Source: Nemertoderma westbladi
Lineage: Eukaryota; Xenacoelomorpha; Nemertodermatida; Nemertodermatidae
DNA: 51,062 nt
Reading direction: 5' to 3'
NCBI GenBank assembly: GCA_032718475.1
Contig: JAUCBJ010001074.1
Span: 1 to 51,062, forward strand
Made by a program: the position numbers and the translations under genes. The notes below the pieces were generated by a model. It did not search any database. It saw only the letters and a list, made by a program, of their open reading frames with translations, and was not told the DNA's origin. The number at the start of each line of letters is the position of its first letter. Positions within the stretch are counted from its first letter, which is position 1. This document shows, piece by piece, positions 19,568 to 30,885 of the stretch.

Positions 19568-19810
19568 TTGTTGGTTTTAAAAGCCCACCTCTCTAACCTG
19601 CTCCTTTCCCTCAATTGGTAACAACATTGTTTTTATTGTTTTTGTTATAAAAGCCTCCCCCTGTAACCTGCTGATTTACCTGAATTGGTGGCAACATTGT
19701 TTATTGTTTTGGTTAGAAAATCTCACCTCTGTAACCTTCTCCTTTACCTCAATTGGGAACAATATTTATTTATTATTTTGTTTAGAAAAACCCACCCTGT
19801 AACCTGCTCT
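19568..19810 (+). repeat. Minisatellite, ~70-bp unit x ~3.5
   Basis: The unit contains AACCTGCTCCTTTACCTCAATTGG, then ACAACATTGTTTATTGTTTTGGTT and AGCCCACCT. Spacing between the AACCTGCTC words is 58-75 bases. Related single pieces occur at 23525-23570 and 26725-26790. Confidence 0.75.
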
Positions 19811-19967
19811 TCGTTCGCTTGCAATTTGTAACTTCTATTTAGTACACTAGTACAAGTACTGTAACTACATCACGTACACCACACGGGTACTGGAGTACGG
19901 TACACAACCAAACAGTCAGATAGCGGGAAAACAAATAAATATACAGTAGTTACGAATTATACCAAGG

Positions 19968-20246
19968 TTCTACCTTGGTATAGTTGTTGCATTGAATTCA
20001 CATCTCCTGTAGGTCGTGGGTTCGATCCTCACATGGGCCAGGGCAGTTTTCGTTTCGGCACGAATGCTTTAAAGGGACCAGCCAGGGCGCATCTCTGCCT
20101 TGCATCCTTAAGTGGTAGCTTAATGAGTACCAGAGTTTCCTCTGGGGAGTAAAGTTCTGGGGGGACCGCACTGGAAATAAATCGTCAGACTTTGTGCGTA
20201 ATCCCTGGCCTAGCGGCCGAATAAAATTTACTTTACTTTACTTTAA
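19968..20246 (+). mobile_element. tRNA-derived SINE
   Basis: The 5' part looks like a tRNA: CTTGGTATAGTTGTTGCATTG as A-box region and GGTTCGATCCT as RNA polymerase III B box (about 20017-20027). A SINE body follows (GCACGAATGCTTTAAAGGGACC...GGGGGGACCGCACTGG), then a tail of TTTACTTTACTTTACTTT. The body recurs inverted at 28229-28366. Confidence 0.8.
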
Positions 20247-20607
20247 TCGATTTAATAATTTTAAGATTTCAATGAGCAAACAACCATTACTGATTACAAT
20301 GAGCAAACAACCATACACTATACAACAGAATTATATTAAATCGCATCAAGTATCCTATTGAAAGACTGTTACGAGGGAACCAAAATGGGTTCCGTAAAGG
20401 TCGTGAAACCAAGGATCCTATTCTGGTGCTTAGAAGGATAATCTAAGAGTTATCAACAAAGAAAGACAGACGTTTGTCTATAATCTTTGTAGACTCCTTT
20501 AAGGACTTCGATTCAGTCTCCCGACCACGTATGTTCAGCAGAATATAGGATACCGGAGGAAATTAAGGCAGCTATCAAATAGGTCAATGTACGATGGTCC
20601 CACCACA

Positions 20608-20675
20608 TTTGTGTCTACAGCTGATGGCAACACAGATCCATTTTGTCTACAGCTGATGGCAACACAGATCCATTC
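20608..20675 (+). repeat. 32-bp tandem duplication inside LINE copy 3
   Basis: GTCTACAGCTGATGGCAACA...GATCCATT occurs twice in direct succession within RT coding. Confidence 0.9.
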
Positions 20676-21103
20676 GAAGTCTTACTTATGGGGAGTCCTT
20701 CAGGGTGACACACTTACGCTACTCTACGCATGTCTTCAGACCATCTTATTAAAGGTGGGGTGATGGTAACACCCCCTACAATTAGTAGAGGAAATCCAGC
20801 AAAGTACTTTACAGATTTAGACTTTGCTGATGACTTAAGGGCATTGTCAGAGTCACTAGAGGGAGTCCAAAGGCTCCTCTGCTCAATGACAATGGTACAG
20901 GTTGCTACTAGTGTTGGTTATTTTGTAAACCCAAAATACCAAAATTTTGACAGTGAATTTTACAGCCATCAAGAAATGCCTGATCGTAATTGCATAAGCT
21001 CCAGGGATGGCTTGCTTGAGAATGTCGATGACTTCTGCTACTTGGGAGCGTTGATCCGGAAGTCAAGTGAAAACCTTCGGATACGTAAGGGAAATGAATG
21101 TGC

Positions 21104-21361
21104 AGCATGGAATAGTCTGCCCAGAACTTGAAAGTCCCATGGAATAATTTGCAATCTAAAGGTTCATATAAGAGTATGCCACTCTTATATGGGAGACCAT
21201 GTTTGGCTCTAAATGCAAATAATACCAAATCTCTGGATAGCGCTTACAGTACTGTCCGACAGGCCTACCGGTACTGGTTCTGCTGCTGCCCTATATAAAT
21301 GAACCTTTAGATTGCAAATTATTCCATGGGACTTCCAAGTCCTGGGCAGACTATTCCATGC
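21104..21361. repeat. Inverted duplication inside LINE copy 3
   Basis: Arms at about 21104-21165 and 21297-21361 are reverse complements over about 62 bases (GCAATCTAAAGGTTCAT against ATGAACCTTTAGATTGC) with a 130-base loop. The normal LINE has only one, in sense orientation, so this is a local rearrangement. Confidence 0.85.
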
Positions 21362-21745
21362 TGTATACAAGAATACTGCAGCGTGTTCATTATGTCATGT
21401 ATAATGAACACATATCCAATCTTTACAACATCGGAGGTGTTTAATTCACACTTGAACGGAGCCGCCCCCGCTCTGCAGTACATTGCTTTAGCCGTGAGGT
21501 CCAGCCAGTGCATAATCTTGTGATTTGGCGCCATCATGGTGTGAATAAGCATGGTGGACAGTTTCTAGAGACGCCACTCAAAGGACACTGGCCTTGAAGA
21601 TGCGGATGATCTAGCAAATGTCATGCGTGGTAGGTTGTGGCGGTGCAATTTTGTCGACAAGCCGGCACATCACCCTTAATATAAATGTAATATATATATA
21701 TAATGTAGCTGCAATGCAGTATGCCGATAGTATTACTGTAGAATA

Positions 21746-22560
21746 TACATCATATCTCGGAATACAGTACATATCGTCTTAATTCAGTGCCTCGCTCCTC
21801 CCCCTCCCCGTAACTTTTCCTCTTAATGAGATCGCAGATTGCATGACTGCATCTTTACACCAACGCAGGTCATTCTCTGAACAATCATAAATGCCATTCA
21901 AATTAAGAGATATATATGCAAATTAGCCCACACACAACATACTCCAACAGTATTTAGCGTTTGATATGCTTTTCCAAGAGGGTATAGTACATTTGAATGC
22001 TGTACAGTAGTGGCTAATGATTCTATTGGGGCCCAGGTGGTAATCGATACTAAGAACTGAAGGCATCAGGTGGACACTGTAAACGCCAAAAGACTTATGT
22101 AGATGTAAACAATGCAAAAATTTAGAAATTAATGGCCGATCCCAATGGTGCTCACGCACTTACAGTATAATAATATGAGGTACAGCATTAGTGTTATTTA
22201 TTTCTGCTACAATATTTATGGGCGGTATATAGAGGAATTTGTTCATACCATACGTTAGGCCTAATGTTTTAAAATAAAACCCGACAAAATTATTTAGTTA
22301 GGTATTGAATTATATATTTTGGTCACTTGGGCTAGATTTATAAAGATTCAAAAAATATAAATTAAATTAGTGGCAAATTATAGGAAAGTCTTATTCTTAT
22401 CCGGTGTAAGATCTAGCTTCACACTGCAGTTGAGCAACATGTATGAGATTCTCGCCTCTGAGACGGCAGATCACTGCGTGGGCTATACTACCTTCACAGA
22501 AGCAGTTAAGTTAGTATCTGCAGAAACAGTTCCTGTATAAACAAAACATTTGTGTTTGGT
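21746..22560. other. Gene-free spacer
   Basis: No coding evidence and no clear repeat. Confidence 0.4.
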
Positions 22561-22584
22561 TCAGTTGCAGTAAAGCATTGTACG

Positions 22585-22800
22585 GGTGATATCTATTTAG
22601 GTTCGCCTTTCTCAGAAGACGGTATAAGTCGTACTTATATGAGGTTACATGCAGGTAGATGTTGCGACGCCATAAATAAATTTTGAATATTTTGTGCGGT
22701 AAACTCGACAAAGCCATTTTATTTAAAACGGAAAGTTTTTGACGCCTGTGTTTCATCTACACTGCTACAGTATATGGATGCGAATCCTGAGGATCCTGAA
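22585..22800 (+). pseudogene. Relic of a different LINE RT, C-terminal piece
   Basis: Frames show GDIYLGSPFSEDGI and then KPFYLKRKVFDACVSSTLLQY, the common post-palm pattern of LINE reverse transcriptases (…LG…G…, K.KVFDA...LLYG). Frame breaks are present. It is not the RTE family found elsewhere in this window. Confidence 0.55.
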
Positions 22801-22943
22801 TGTAGTTTGTAGTTGAGACAATGAAACGCCCCAAGACGAAGGTCACGTTCTGCTCCATTGGCCAAAAAAAATGATTTACGTGTTCAGTATAATTTTGTGA
22901 ATTGTGATAATATTCTCGATCCATATTCTCCGCTTTGTAGGAT

Positions 22944-23237
22944 ATTGAACGGAGCCGCCCCCACTTTGCAGGACATTGCTTTCACCATGAGGACCAGCCA
23001 GTGCATAATCTTGTGCTTTAGTGGCCTCATGGAGTGAATAAGCATAGTGGACAGCCCATGACTTTCTTTGTGACGCATCTTAAAGGACACTGGCCTTGAA
23101 GATGCGGATGATCTAGCAAATGTCATGGGTGATAGGGAGTTGTGGCGGCGAAATTTTGTCGATTAGACGGCACAGCATTCTAATTTTATATGTAATATAT
23201 ATAATGCAGCTGCAATGCAGCATGCCCAGAGTAGTAG
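22944..23237 (+). mobile_element. RTE-like LINE 3'-terminal fragment, copy 4
   Basis: Matches the last ~290 bases of copy 1: ACGGAGCCGCCCCCACTTTGCAGGACATTGC, GACCAGCCAGTGCATAATCTTG, and GCAGCTGCAATGCAGCATGCC followed by AGTAGTAGTA. Strongly 5'-truncated. Confidence 0.85.
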
Positions 23238-23329
23238 TAAAGGGAAATCCTATTCATGGCATGTAATGTAGCCCTTTGCATTATTACTGCGAGGATAGCT
23301 TTACTGTGGGTGGGAGGATTTTAATAGAG

Positions 23330-23466
23330 ACTATTAAAGTAAACTATATGCTTGAGGATGTCTATGACTTCTGCTACTTTGGATCAGAGACCGGGAAGTT
23401 AGATAAAGTCCTTCGGATACAAGCTACTGAGGTCATCAAAATGCATCCCACTCCATATGGAAATTA
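23330..23466 (+). pseudogene. Small RTE-like RT relic
   Basis: MLEDVYDFCYFGSETGKLDKVLRIQ is recognisable as the LEHVDDFCYLGSWIRKSGEDLRIR block. It lies after the 3' end of copy 4, so it is a separate insertion or rearranged piece. Confidence 0.6.
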
Positions 23467-23772
23467 ACGTAAATAATTTAAAATCATAAATTAAACTATT
23501 AAACATTAACCTATTCTATTGACATTTGTTTATTGTTTTGGTTAGAATAACGTGTCACTGTAACCAAACCTAAAATAGTCTGGTTCGCCATTTTGCTTAC
23601 TTGTCAATCAATTCGACAAAGTAGGCCCGCAGCTACACTTCCCATTAGTTTATGCATAATGAAGACATATACTGTAGGTACAGTAATAATGTTATGAAAA
23701 TAATTATTAATTATATTTATTAATTGCAATAATTAATTAATTACATGCATACCGTATGTATGTTTTATACAG

Positions 23773-24003
23773 TCGGCCTACACTGGAAAAATAGACAATT
23801 CGAATTTTTAAGTCTAAGGAATATTGCGCGCATTTTATGTGGACGTACAGGTATGATTATGAGTTCCATATCAATACCTTTTGCAATAATGACTGTGTTG
23901 CTGATTTGTAAATTGGGTGCACCATATGCCTACAGCATCTCAGAAAGAAGCCAGCATATTGCTTCTAATAGAAACATATTTCTATCGGGATACCCTAATT
24001 CTG
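23773..24003 (+). CDS. Candidate orphan internal exon, one membrane segment
   Basis: An open 77-codon stretch lies between an acceptor-like TTTTATACAG (ends 23772) and a donor-like CTG|GTTAGT (24004). It encodes a hydrophobic run, ISIPFAIMTVLLICKLG, preceded by a basic segment, as in a membrane protein. I do not recognise the family. No neighbouring exons of matching phase were found, so it may be chance. Confidence 0.2.
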
Positions 24004-24133
24004 GTTAGTATTAAAATAATAATAAAAAAAGTGACTGCAATTGTAATTGTAACGTAATTGCTCGGCAAAATACTGTAACTTATTTCCAACGAAATATGGT
24101 TAGTGCGCAAAAAAATTGTTGGGCTTGAAACTA

Positions 24134-24244
24134 TTGAATAAGGGGTAACAAGATAGATGCCCTGCATCGATTGAATAAGGGGTAACAAGATAGATGCCCT
24201 GGATCGATTAAATAAGGGGTAACAAGATAGATGCCCTGCATCGA
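24134..24244 (+). repeat. 37-bp tandem repeat x3
   Basis: Three copies of GAATAAGGGGTAACAAGATA plus GATGCCCTGCATCGATT, with two or three differences. Confidence 0.95.
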
Positions 24245-24689
24245 GTAGCGCGATGTGTTTTTTTCAAAACATGAGGAGACTGTCGAAATGACGGGTGACG
24301 GAATGATTGTAGACATCACAAGTTGGGGCTGCTTTAAATTTAACCTTGTATCCTATGGAGAGTGATTCTCGATCCATTCAAATACATATTACATCTCAAT
24401 CATTTTGCACATGGTTTACATCAATTAAAAGCGGAGATTATTGTGCATCTTTTAACACTAAAATTTATTAAATTAATGAAGAGGAACGTTGATAAAATGC
24501 TGTTCGCGATTGAGAACTCGGCAGATTACTTTGTACAACTGTAGATGAAGATGATACAGTATAACTGCACCTGCTTGTAGGCCTACATGCTAAACCCGCT
24601 GTTAAACGATTGCGATTTAATGTGTATATGAAAGGACCAAAAATCACTCTCCATAGGACATAAGATTAAATTTACAGGCAGCAACGACT

Positions 24690-24935
24690 GTCATAGTTTA
24701 TTTGTGATGTGATCAAAGTTTACTTGTGATGTGATCAAAGTTTACTTGTGATGTGATCAAAGTTTACTTGTGATGTGATCAAAGTTTATTTGTGAGTTGA
24801 TCAAAGTTTACTTGTGATGTGATCAAAGTTTACTTGTGATGTGATCAAAGTTTACTTGTGATGTGATCAAAGTTTATTTGTGATGTGATCAAAGTTTACT
24901 TGTGATGTGATTAAAGTTTACTTGTGATGACTTGT
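24690..24935 (+). repeat. 22-bp minisatellite, ~11 copies
   Basis: Unit GTTTACTTGTGATGTGATCA plus AA. Copies are almost identical; a few carry TTTATT or lose a base. Contiguous units without spacers, so this is a tandem repeat. Confidence 0.95.
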
Positions 24936-25259
24936 GATTTCTGAATAGCCAATTGCAGCCAATTTTCAAAATTGGCTTTGCGCGCTTAATTAAACAAATA
25001 ATTTCGACCGTTACCTCATGTCGTTACAAAAGCACAACCCGCCACTCGATTCATTGAGGGCAACGTATTCCATTTTTCTTGCCGAACATTTTTTTCGCGC
25101 AAGAACCTTAAAATTTCAGATACAATAGGACAATTTACTATTATTATTTTATTTTTAATAATTAATGTAATAATACCACAAATAGCCCAAACAAACACAA
25201 AGCCTTCCAACTAAAATACCTAAAATTAAAAGTCTATAAATTAAAAGTCTAGAAAATTA

Positions 25260-25390
25260 AAGTCAAACAGTCTGACCCGCGATGGGTGCGGGGTCGGCGG
25301 TACCGAGGATGGAGGCCGTGTTGCCGATCAGGATGGCTATGAAGATGCGTTGGAGGAGGAACCGATGGAATCTCGGCTCCAGTAGTAGTA
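25260..25390. other. GC-rich island fragment, unidentified
   Basis: A sharp 120-base GC-rich block in AT-rich DNA, open in two frames (plus-strand RVADQDGYEDALEEEP; minus-strand FLLQRIFIAILIGNTASILG). It ends in AGTAGTAGTAGG. It may be a fragment of a transposon coding region; I cannot name it. Confidence 0.3.
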
Positions 25391-26650
25391 GGCCAATGTT
25401 GACTCAGAATTATTTTGTACAATAGGGACCAATAAGGACCTAGGGCCTACAGTAGGCCAAATTAGGCCTACGTACTTGTACAATTGTTAATATTATACAT
25501 TAATAATATTAATTTTTAAATGCTAATTATTTTCTCTCAGTACAGTATATTATTCAAACATCATGCAAAACTGAAACTAATTATATGTTATTATCATTTC
25601 TAGTTTATAATCTTAATCTATAATCATAATCATATTATATCTTAGGTGTCTGGAAGAGGGATAGTCTAAAAAAATCCATGGCAACAGGTGTTTCCCTACC
25701 GAGAGAATTCTACATATTGGCTCAAAAGATGAAGAATGATAGACGCAGTATGTAGGCCTAGTTCAGACATCATTGCGATGACGTCATTGGTTATACACAT
25801 ATTATGCGATGAAAAGTGAATTTGGCTCATCTAAAGAAATGCGCGGCAATATTTCTAACATACTGTATTGCTAAGTAAAATATTGTTGTATTTATGTTGT
25901 TTGGACTTTTTTTGCCTAATGTCTATGTGTGCAGTCTTACAAAATAAGTAGAAAATGGAGGCTATATCGAAGTTACATCACCTACAGTATAAAGTTACGA
26001 TGGCCAATTTAATTGTGGACAATTTACTTCCGCATGGAAAGTAGATTCCACTTCTACCCGGGTAGAAAGTAGCCACATTCAGCCACCACAAGGAAAGCGT
26101 CGAGATCCAGCCACTACCGTACCCTGTATAGAACACGTACGTGGGGCCTTCGCGCAGCACGAAGCTCAGCTTTCACAAAATCTGTACTACAGAAATTTAA
26201 CAAAACCACCAATAAATCAAAGAGGAGGGGAAAGTTCCTCCCCTTCGAACATCAACCCTCCTCTTAATCTGCACCACCCCAACCAAAAGGCCACAGAGGA
26301 TCGATGACAGACATGTATTAACATAAAATTTGTGTTTTAAAATAAATATATTTTAGGCATGCAGGCGACCTACTGTAATTCGTAAGAAATATTAAAACTT
26401 ACCTTATGCCGACAGAATTGATACTGAAATATTAATTTACCATGTCAACGCCTTAACGAAATTATTTAGCTAATTATTCTAAAGAATCACGATTAAATAC
26501 TCAGCCAATCATTTTGCGAGATAAACAATATGCAAGCTGTTATTAGTCTGGCTCCTTACACTGCTCACTGCTGACTGTGCTATAGATGTAATTTCTCTTT
26601 GCTCGAGTAGTGGTTAAGTGGGACTGATTGGACTGGTTCCCAGGGTCTCA
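25391..26650. other. Gene-free spacer
   Basis: AT-rich with scattered GGCCTA words. No coding, tandem or inverted structure that I can support. Confidence 0.4.
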
Positions 26651-26654
26651 GGAA

Positions 26655-26915
26655 TACTTAGCCCGCGAGTATTCTTAGACCGCGAGTATTCTTAGCCCGT
26701 GGGTATTCTTAGCCCGCAAAACAATAACGTTTATTGTTTTGGTTCCCCCACTACGCCTATGAAACCTGCTCCTTTACTAACCTGCTCCTTTACTAACTCG
26801 CGGGCTAAGAATACTCGCGGGCTAAGAATACTCGCGGGCTAAGAATACTCGCGGGCAAAGTAATACCTACGGGCTAAGAATACTCGCGGGCTAAGAATAC
26901 CCGCGGGCTGAGAAT
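26655..26915. repeat. Inverted arrays of a 17-bp unit
   Basis: The left array (about 26658-26720) has four copies of AGCCCGCGAGTATTCTT. The right array (about 26795-26915) has about seven copies of the reverse complement, GCGGGCTAAGAATACTC. About 75 bases separate them, including a duplicated AACCTGCTCCTTTACT. Transcribed on either strand this would fold into a long hairpin. Confidence 0.9.
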
Positions 26916-28228
26916 TCACCCAACCGTTCCCAGCTAGGCAATAGCAAGCACGTCATGGAATGAGGGAGCTGGAATAATATAGGGTGGAGAGACGGGGGCA
27001 TTTTAATAACTAATTAGGCCTACGTTTAGATTAATTAAGAACACATTTCTTTAAGAAAAATCACTTGAACTAATTAAAAACTATAATGGAATGGGGTATG
27101 GGAATTACAGCTGTATAATTTTTAAGTATAATTATTTATATCTTATTCTATAAAATAATAAATTTCCATTAAAGGGCAGGCAGAAAATTGCTGTTTTTTA
27201 CAGTAATCAACTTAATTAACTAATTAACTGCTGTTATTTTAGCTTCTCGAAGGCAAATTCTTCTCAACTTGGAAAATTTCTACTAGGTTACTACGTACAG
27301 TATTAAAGTGTAATAACGTGGACAGATTGAGATTGATTGACACCGATTGAGATGGCGGTACCCGTATGCTATGCTTGACCCACATTGTGTCTTTATTTGG
27401 TTTACCGAACACCCTCCACAGATGTGAGAGTCTTTGTTGAGTTGTTGAGAAGTTGTACTTTAGAGGCAAGAGCCGTTGTGCTTCGTCAAATAATACTTGT
27501 CAAATAATAATTGGGTACATACAACGCCCCCAAATAGCGAACGCCTCTGCAGAACCGCCATTTATACAATCACCCAGAGCCAGAATATCAACAATGATTG
27601 ATCATATTTATAAACACATGACACATCCTCCCATCAGCGTAATATTATTTATTTTATAGCTTTCGAATTGTTCCGAGCTGTTATCATGGCAATAAAATGG
27701 TGTATCATGCATGAGTGTCTAAGTCGCTGTGGCCAACTGAAGAAGGCCGTACCGCTCCGAGTCATAATATTGCATTATTGCGCTGCTCCAGTATCTGGAG
27801 TCGAGTGTTATAGCAACAGCTGGCATCTCTGCGTCCAGGTTCATTCGTTATCCATAAATATACAAAAGAATTCATTTCTCATTAACATGATATTTAGATT
27901 CAATTCATTCTCATTTTCCAACTGTTTAGGGTACAATTTCATATAATACCGTAGCTAATTACTGTTGTACTGTAAAGCTCCATTACGTAGTTCATGTTGG
28001 AGGTATTAAAGGACACGTTATACAATAGGTTTATATTCCAGGATGTTACAGGATACATTATATTATAGAATTCGGTCGGTCTATTATTATACTACTGTAT
28101 TATACAAAGTAGTAAAATAAAATACTATCGGTATTCATAGTCGTGCTTTTGCGCGCTATCTTTCATGATGGAAAACTAACGGAAGTAGCCTAATTCGGCG
28201 CAAAAATTAAATCTTCGCGCACATTTCG
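26916..28228. other. Gene-free spacer
   Basis: No feature recognised. Frames at 27453-27659 and 27668-27946 show no family pattern. Confidence 0.4.
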
Positions 28229-28366
28229 AATGACCCATTTCCAGTGTGGTCCCCCCAGAACTATACTACCCACAGGAAACTCCAGTATTAATTTAGCTAC
28301 CATTTAAGGATGTAAGGCGGAGATGCGCCCTATGTAGTCCCTTTAAAGCATTCGTGCTGAATCGAA
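28229..28366 (-). mobile_element. SINE fragment, same family as 19.97 kb
   Basis: The reverse complement matches the body of the 19968-20246 SINE (AGCACGAATGCTTTAAAGGGAC, GGGCGCATCTCCGCCTTACATCC, GGGGGGACCACACTGG) at roughly 85% by eye. The tRNA-like head is missing. Confidence 0.8.
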
Positions 28367-28522
28367 ATCTCCTTAATCAATTAGCACCCATACAGGTATT
28401 TTAGGCAATGTATTACTAGGTATTTTTAACCACTCTGCCAAGCTACGCCAAGGCTGAAATACAATAGCAGCCTTTAATAGAAAGTGAAGATATATATACA
28501 CCCACATCTCAGAATGACGTTT

Positions 28523-28825
28523 TTTCATGAAAAAGGCTATTTCTCCGCCAATTTTAACTGAAATGATTTGAAATTTGGTACACTTGTTAAGAATGCCCTT
28601 CTCCATACTTCTTCTGAACAAATTTAGTTGGAAATGCCCTGGAGCCTTTTTATATCAAAAAGGCCCAAAAAATGACATTTTTGGGGTCTTTTTGTTCTAA
28701 AAAGGCTCCAGAGCATTTGAGGCAAAATTCGTTCAGAAGAATTGGATGCAGTGTTCTTCTGAATATATATTCCAAATTTCGACAAATTCCAACAAATATT
28801 GGTGGAGAAATAGCCCTTGGCGCAA
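28523..28825. repeat. Foldback element, ~145-bp arms
   Basis: Arms at about 28530-28672 and 28685-28825 are imperfect reverse complements: GGCTATTTCTCCGCCAAT, CTTCTTCTGAAC, GCCCTGGAGCCTTTTT and AAAAAGGCCC each have an inverted partner. The loop is short. No coding is evident; probably MITE-like. Confidence 0.75.
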
Positions 28826-28989
28826 AAAGGCACTTTTGGCCATTACGGAGCCATTTTGGGGCCAATTTTAAAAATATTTGGTTTGGTTATTCTTACACAG
28901 CCCAGACGATGTTTAGTAGCACAAAAAATAATTTTCACCAAATTTTAGGGTCCCGAGACACAAAAATATGAGGTTCAATTTGAGGGTGC

Positions 28990-28992
<3 letters not shown>

Positions 28993-29020
<28 letters not shown>
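28993..29020 (+). repeat. Poly-C tract, 28 C
   Basis: A perfect run of 28 C. Confidence 0.95.
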
Positions 29021-29998
29021 TTGAACAGGTAGGCCTACGTCCCGGAACCAGCCCTTTGACTCGTTTTAATTGGTGCTGTCTGTAGTAGTTATTATAATTA
29101 TATTATAGTACAGTTTGTATGTTACATAAAGTACTGTAATTAAAGGGAAATAAGTAAATTATATTCTAATTTATTTGGCATACTTTTTACTAAATTTAGT
29201 TTAATTTATATATTTATATTTATAGGGGGCCTACACAAGTGCAAATATCCTGATTAATATTGCAAAATTCTGTCACTGATAGAGTATACAGTACCTACCG
29301 TATTCGTTATTATGAGCAATATACTGTACATAGTCAGTAAGTTACTTTGCCAATGCCAATACGAGTATTTCGATTAGTCGTAGATAATAATAATAATTTC
29401 AAGAAAAATTTAGAATATCCAAAAAAGGTTTGCTGACTTGTACATTAAAACGGACGGATTTCCGGGTCTGCTTTTACCATCTATTGGCGTAGACGAGCGA
29501 AAGACATTTCGTAACTCGGTGCGCCAATCCAGGCTCCCGTGGCAACCTGACTTCTGCTGGGGGAGTAAAGAAAGGGGTTGGATAGTTAAGGAGTTACCAT
29601 ACAGGTAATATCCAAGAGAGAGAGAGAGAGAGAGATAGATAGGAGCATTTGGGCAGCCTCAGATGTTTTGTGTATGAAGTTTATCAATAACTTAACATTA
29701 CTTTGTGGTCGTACTATAATTGTGATTAACTGACCTAGGGCCGCGGCAAGCTGATTTCTTTCTAGAATGCTGCTGAGCGGAGAGGTTTCCTAGGATCAAA
29801 AAAGTGATAACCAGGCTGATATGATGAGAGAAAATTACTATTAAAACCCTAATTTCTTATTGTCAATTACTGAACAAAATCACAGTTTTCCTTACATTAT
29901 TTTATTAATTTTTATGATATGTTGTCTAATTTTTAAACGAATTACAATATAACATACTGTAAATTATATCTATTTATAATATTGTGTATAATGTATAG
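29021..29998. other. Gene-free spacer with GA microsatellite
   Basis: AT-rich apart from a moderately GC-rich patch at 29450-29580 of unknown nature. A (GA)n tract lies at about 29613-29634. This is the region upstream of the acidic-protein gene. Confidence 0.4.
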
Positions 29999-30092
29999 GA
30001 CTTTATCTCACGCTGGTCCCGAGTGTTAATATTTACACGAGCGAAGCGAGTGAGTGAAATATTGAAACCAGTGACCGAAGTGAGATAAAGGT
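29999..30092. repeat. Imperfect palindrome ~90 bp upstream of acidic gene
   Basis: CTTTATCTCACGCTGGT...AATATTT pairs with AAATATTGAAACCAGTG...GTGAGATAAAG across a GAGCGAAGCGAGTGAGTG centre. It ends about 80 bases before the first ATG of the following gene. It could be a tiny transposon remnant or part of the 5' UTR/promoter. Confidence 0.6.
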
Positions 30093-30174
30093 ACTATTCT
30101 TTATATTGTAATTAACTAAATTAGAACATAATTAATTATTATTGTGTGTAAAGTTTGTTTGGCGTTTAGAAATA

Positions 30175-30211
30175 ATGTCCGACAACGAAGAAACAGCGCC
30201 TCCTGCTGAGG
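30175..30211 (+). CDS. Acidic-protein gene, exon 1
   Basis: ATG (AATAATGTCC context) opens MSDNEETAPPAE and reaches a strong donor G|GTGAGT at 30212, phase 1. The peptide is short and acidic, like the N-termini of troponin T or other charge-rich proteins, but that is not enough to name it. It is the only clearly intron-containing gene in the window. Confidence 0.65.
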
Positions 30212-30560
30212 GTGAGTGATGAGCCATTTACTGTACGTTATCATAAAATATTACTTAATGTATAATAGGGGCGAGAAATTGAATCATTGTATCCTGTGTG
30301 CCAGACTACCTCAAACTGACATTTTCACTTGATGCTATTAAACGATCCAGTTATAGCCCTCGGTGATTAAAATAATAACTGAATGAATGAGTTAAGTAAA
30401 TACAATGAATAGTGCGAACGACAGAAAGCGTGAATCAGGTACCACGAGTATAGTTTGGAAACTATGTTGTTGGATATAATGTTATTTCATGCTTACTAGG
30501 GGCTTACTAATGATGTGAACCGATTGTAATTAATATTTACAATTTGACAATAATTTGCAG

Positions 30561-30773
30561 AGGAAAACAATGCAATCAATGACGGTACAGATGCAAATAA
30601 CGTAGATGATGAAGTTAACAAGGATAATACGGAAGATGATGAAGCTGAGAATAACGTCAATGATAATGAAGCCAATGTTGAAGAGGAAACCCCAGCTGAT
30701 GAAACCGCTGAAAGTAGAGATACAAAGAGCGATGATGAATCTAAAGAAATGCCAGATGAGGAAAAACCTACAG
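30561..30773 (+). CDS. Acidic-protein gene, exon 2
   Basis: Acceptor TAATTTGCAG (ends 30560) and donor CAG|GTCGGT (30774). Entering in phase 1 it reads 71 codons with no stop, very rich in Glu, Asp and Asn (for example EDDEAENNVNDNEANVEEE) and with no hydrophobic core. The extreme composition combined with matching phase and splice sites on both sides supports a real exon. Likely an intrinsically disordered acidic region. Confidence 0.65.
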
Positions 30774-30885
30774 GTCGGTCGTACTTGCAATGTTAATTAA
30801 TTTCAGAGTGAAGATTTACAGTATTTGTATATCAAAAATCTAAAAACAGATTAAAGTAAACTTAGGTCCTTCTACCTATGCCTAC

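Larger units (their letters stand above)
20329..21745 (+). mobile_element. RTE-like LINE, highly decayed copy 3
   Basis: Starts within the palm (AAATCGCATCAAGTATCCTATTG matches copy 1 at 4207) and runs to the standard 3' end with GTAGCTGCAATGCAGTATGCCGAT. The best frame, 20730-21131, retains DLDFADDLRALSE and DGLLENVDDFCYLGALIRKS. It contains a local tandem duplication and an inverted duplication (see separate entries), and many stops. Confidence 0.85.

Noticed and set aside
20017-20027. tRNA gene suggested by GGTTCGATCC
   Set aside because: No intact cloverleaf or anticodon stem; the B box belongs to a SINE head followed by a SINE body and tail.
24690-24935. Regular 22-bp repeats considered as a CRISPR-like array
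   Set aside because: Units are contiguous with no spacers and the host is an animal; this is a minisatellite.
26219-26245. GAGGGGAAAG/TTCCTCCCC as a palindrome
   Set aside because: The two halves are not reverse complements over more than a few bases.
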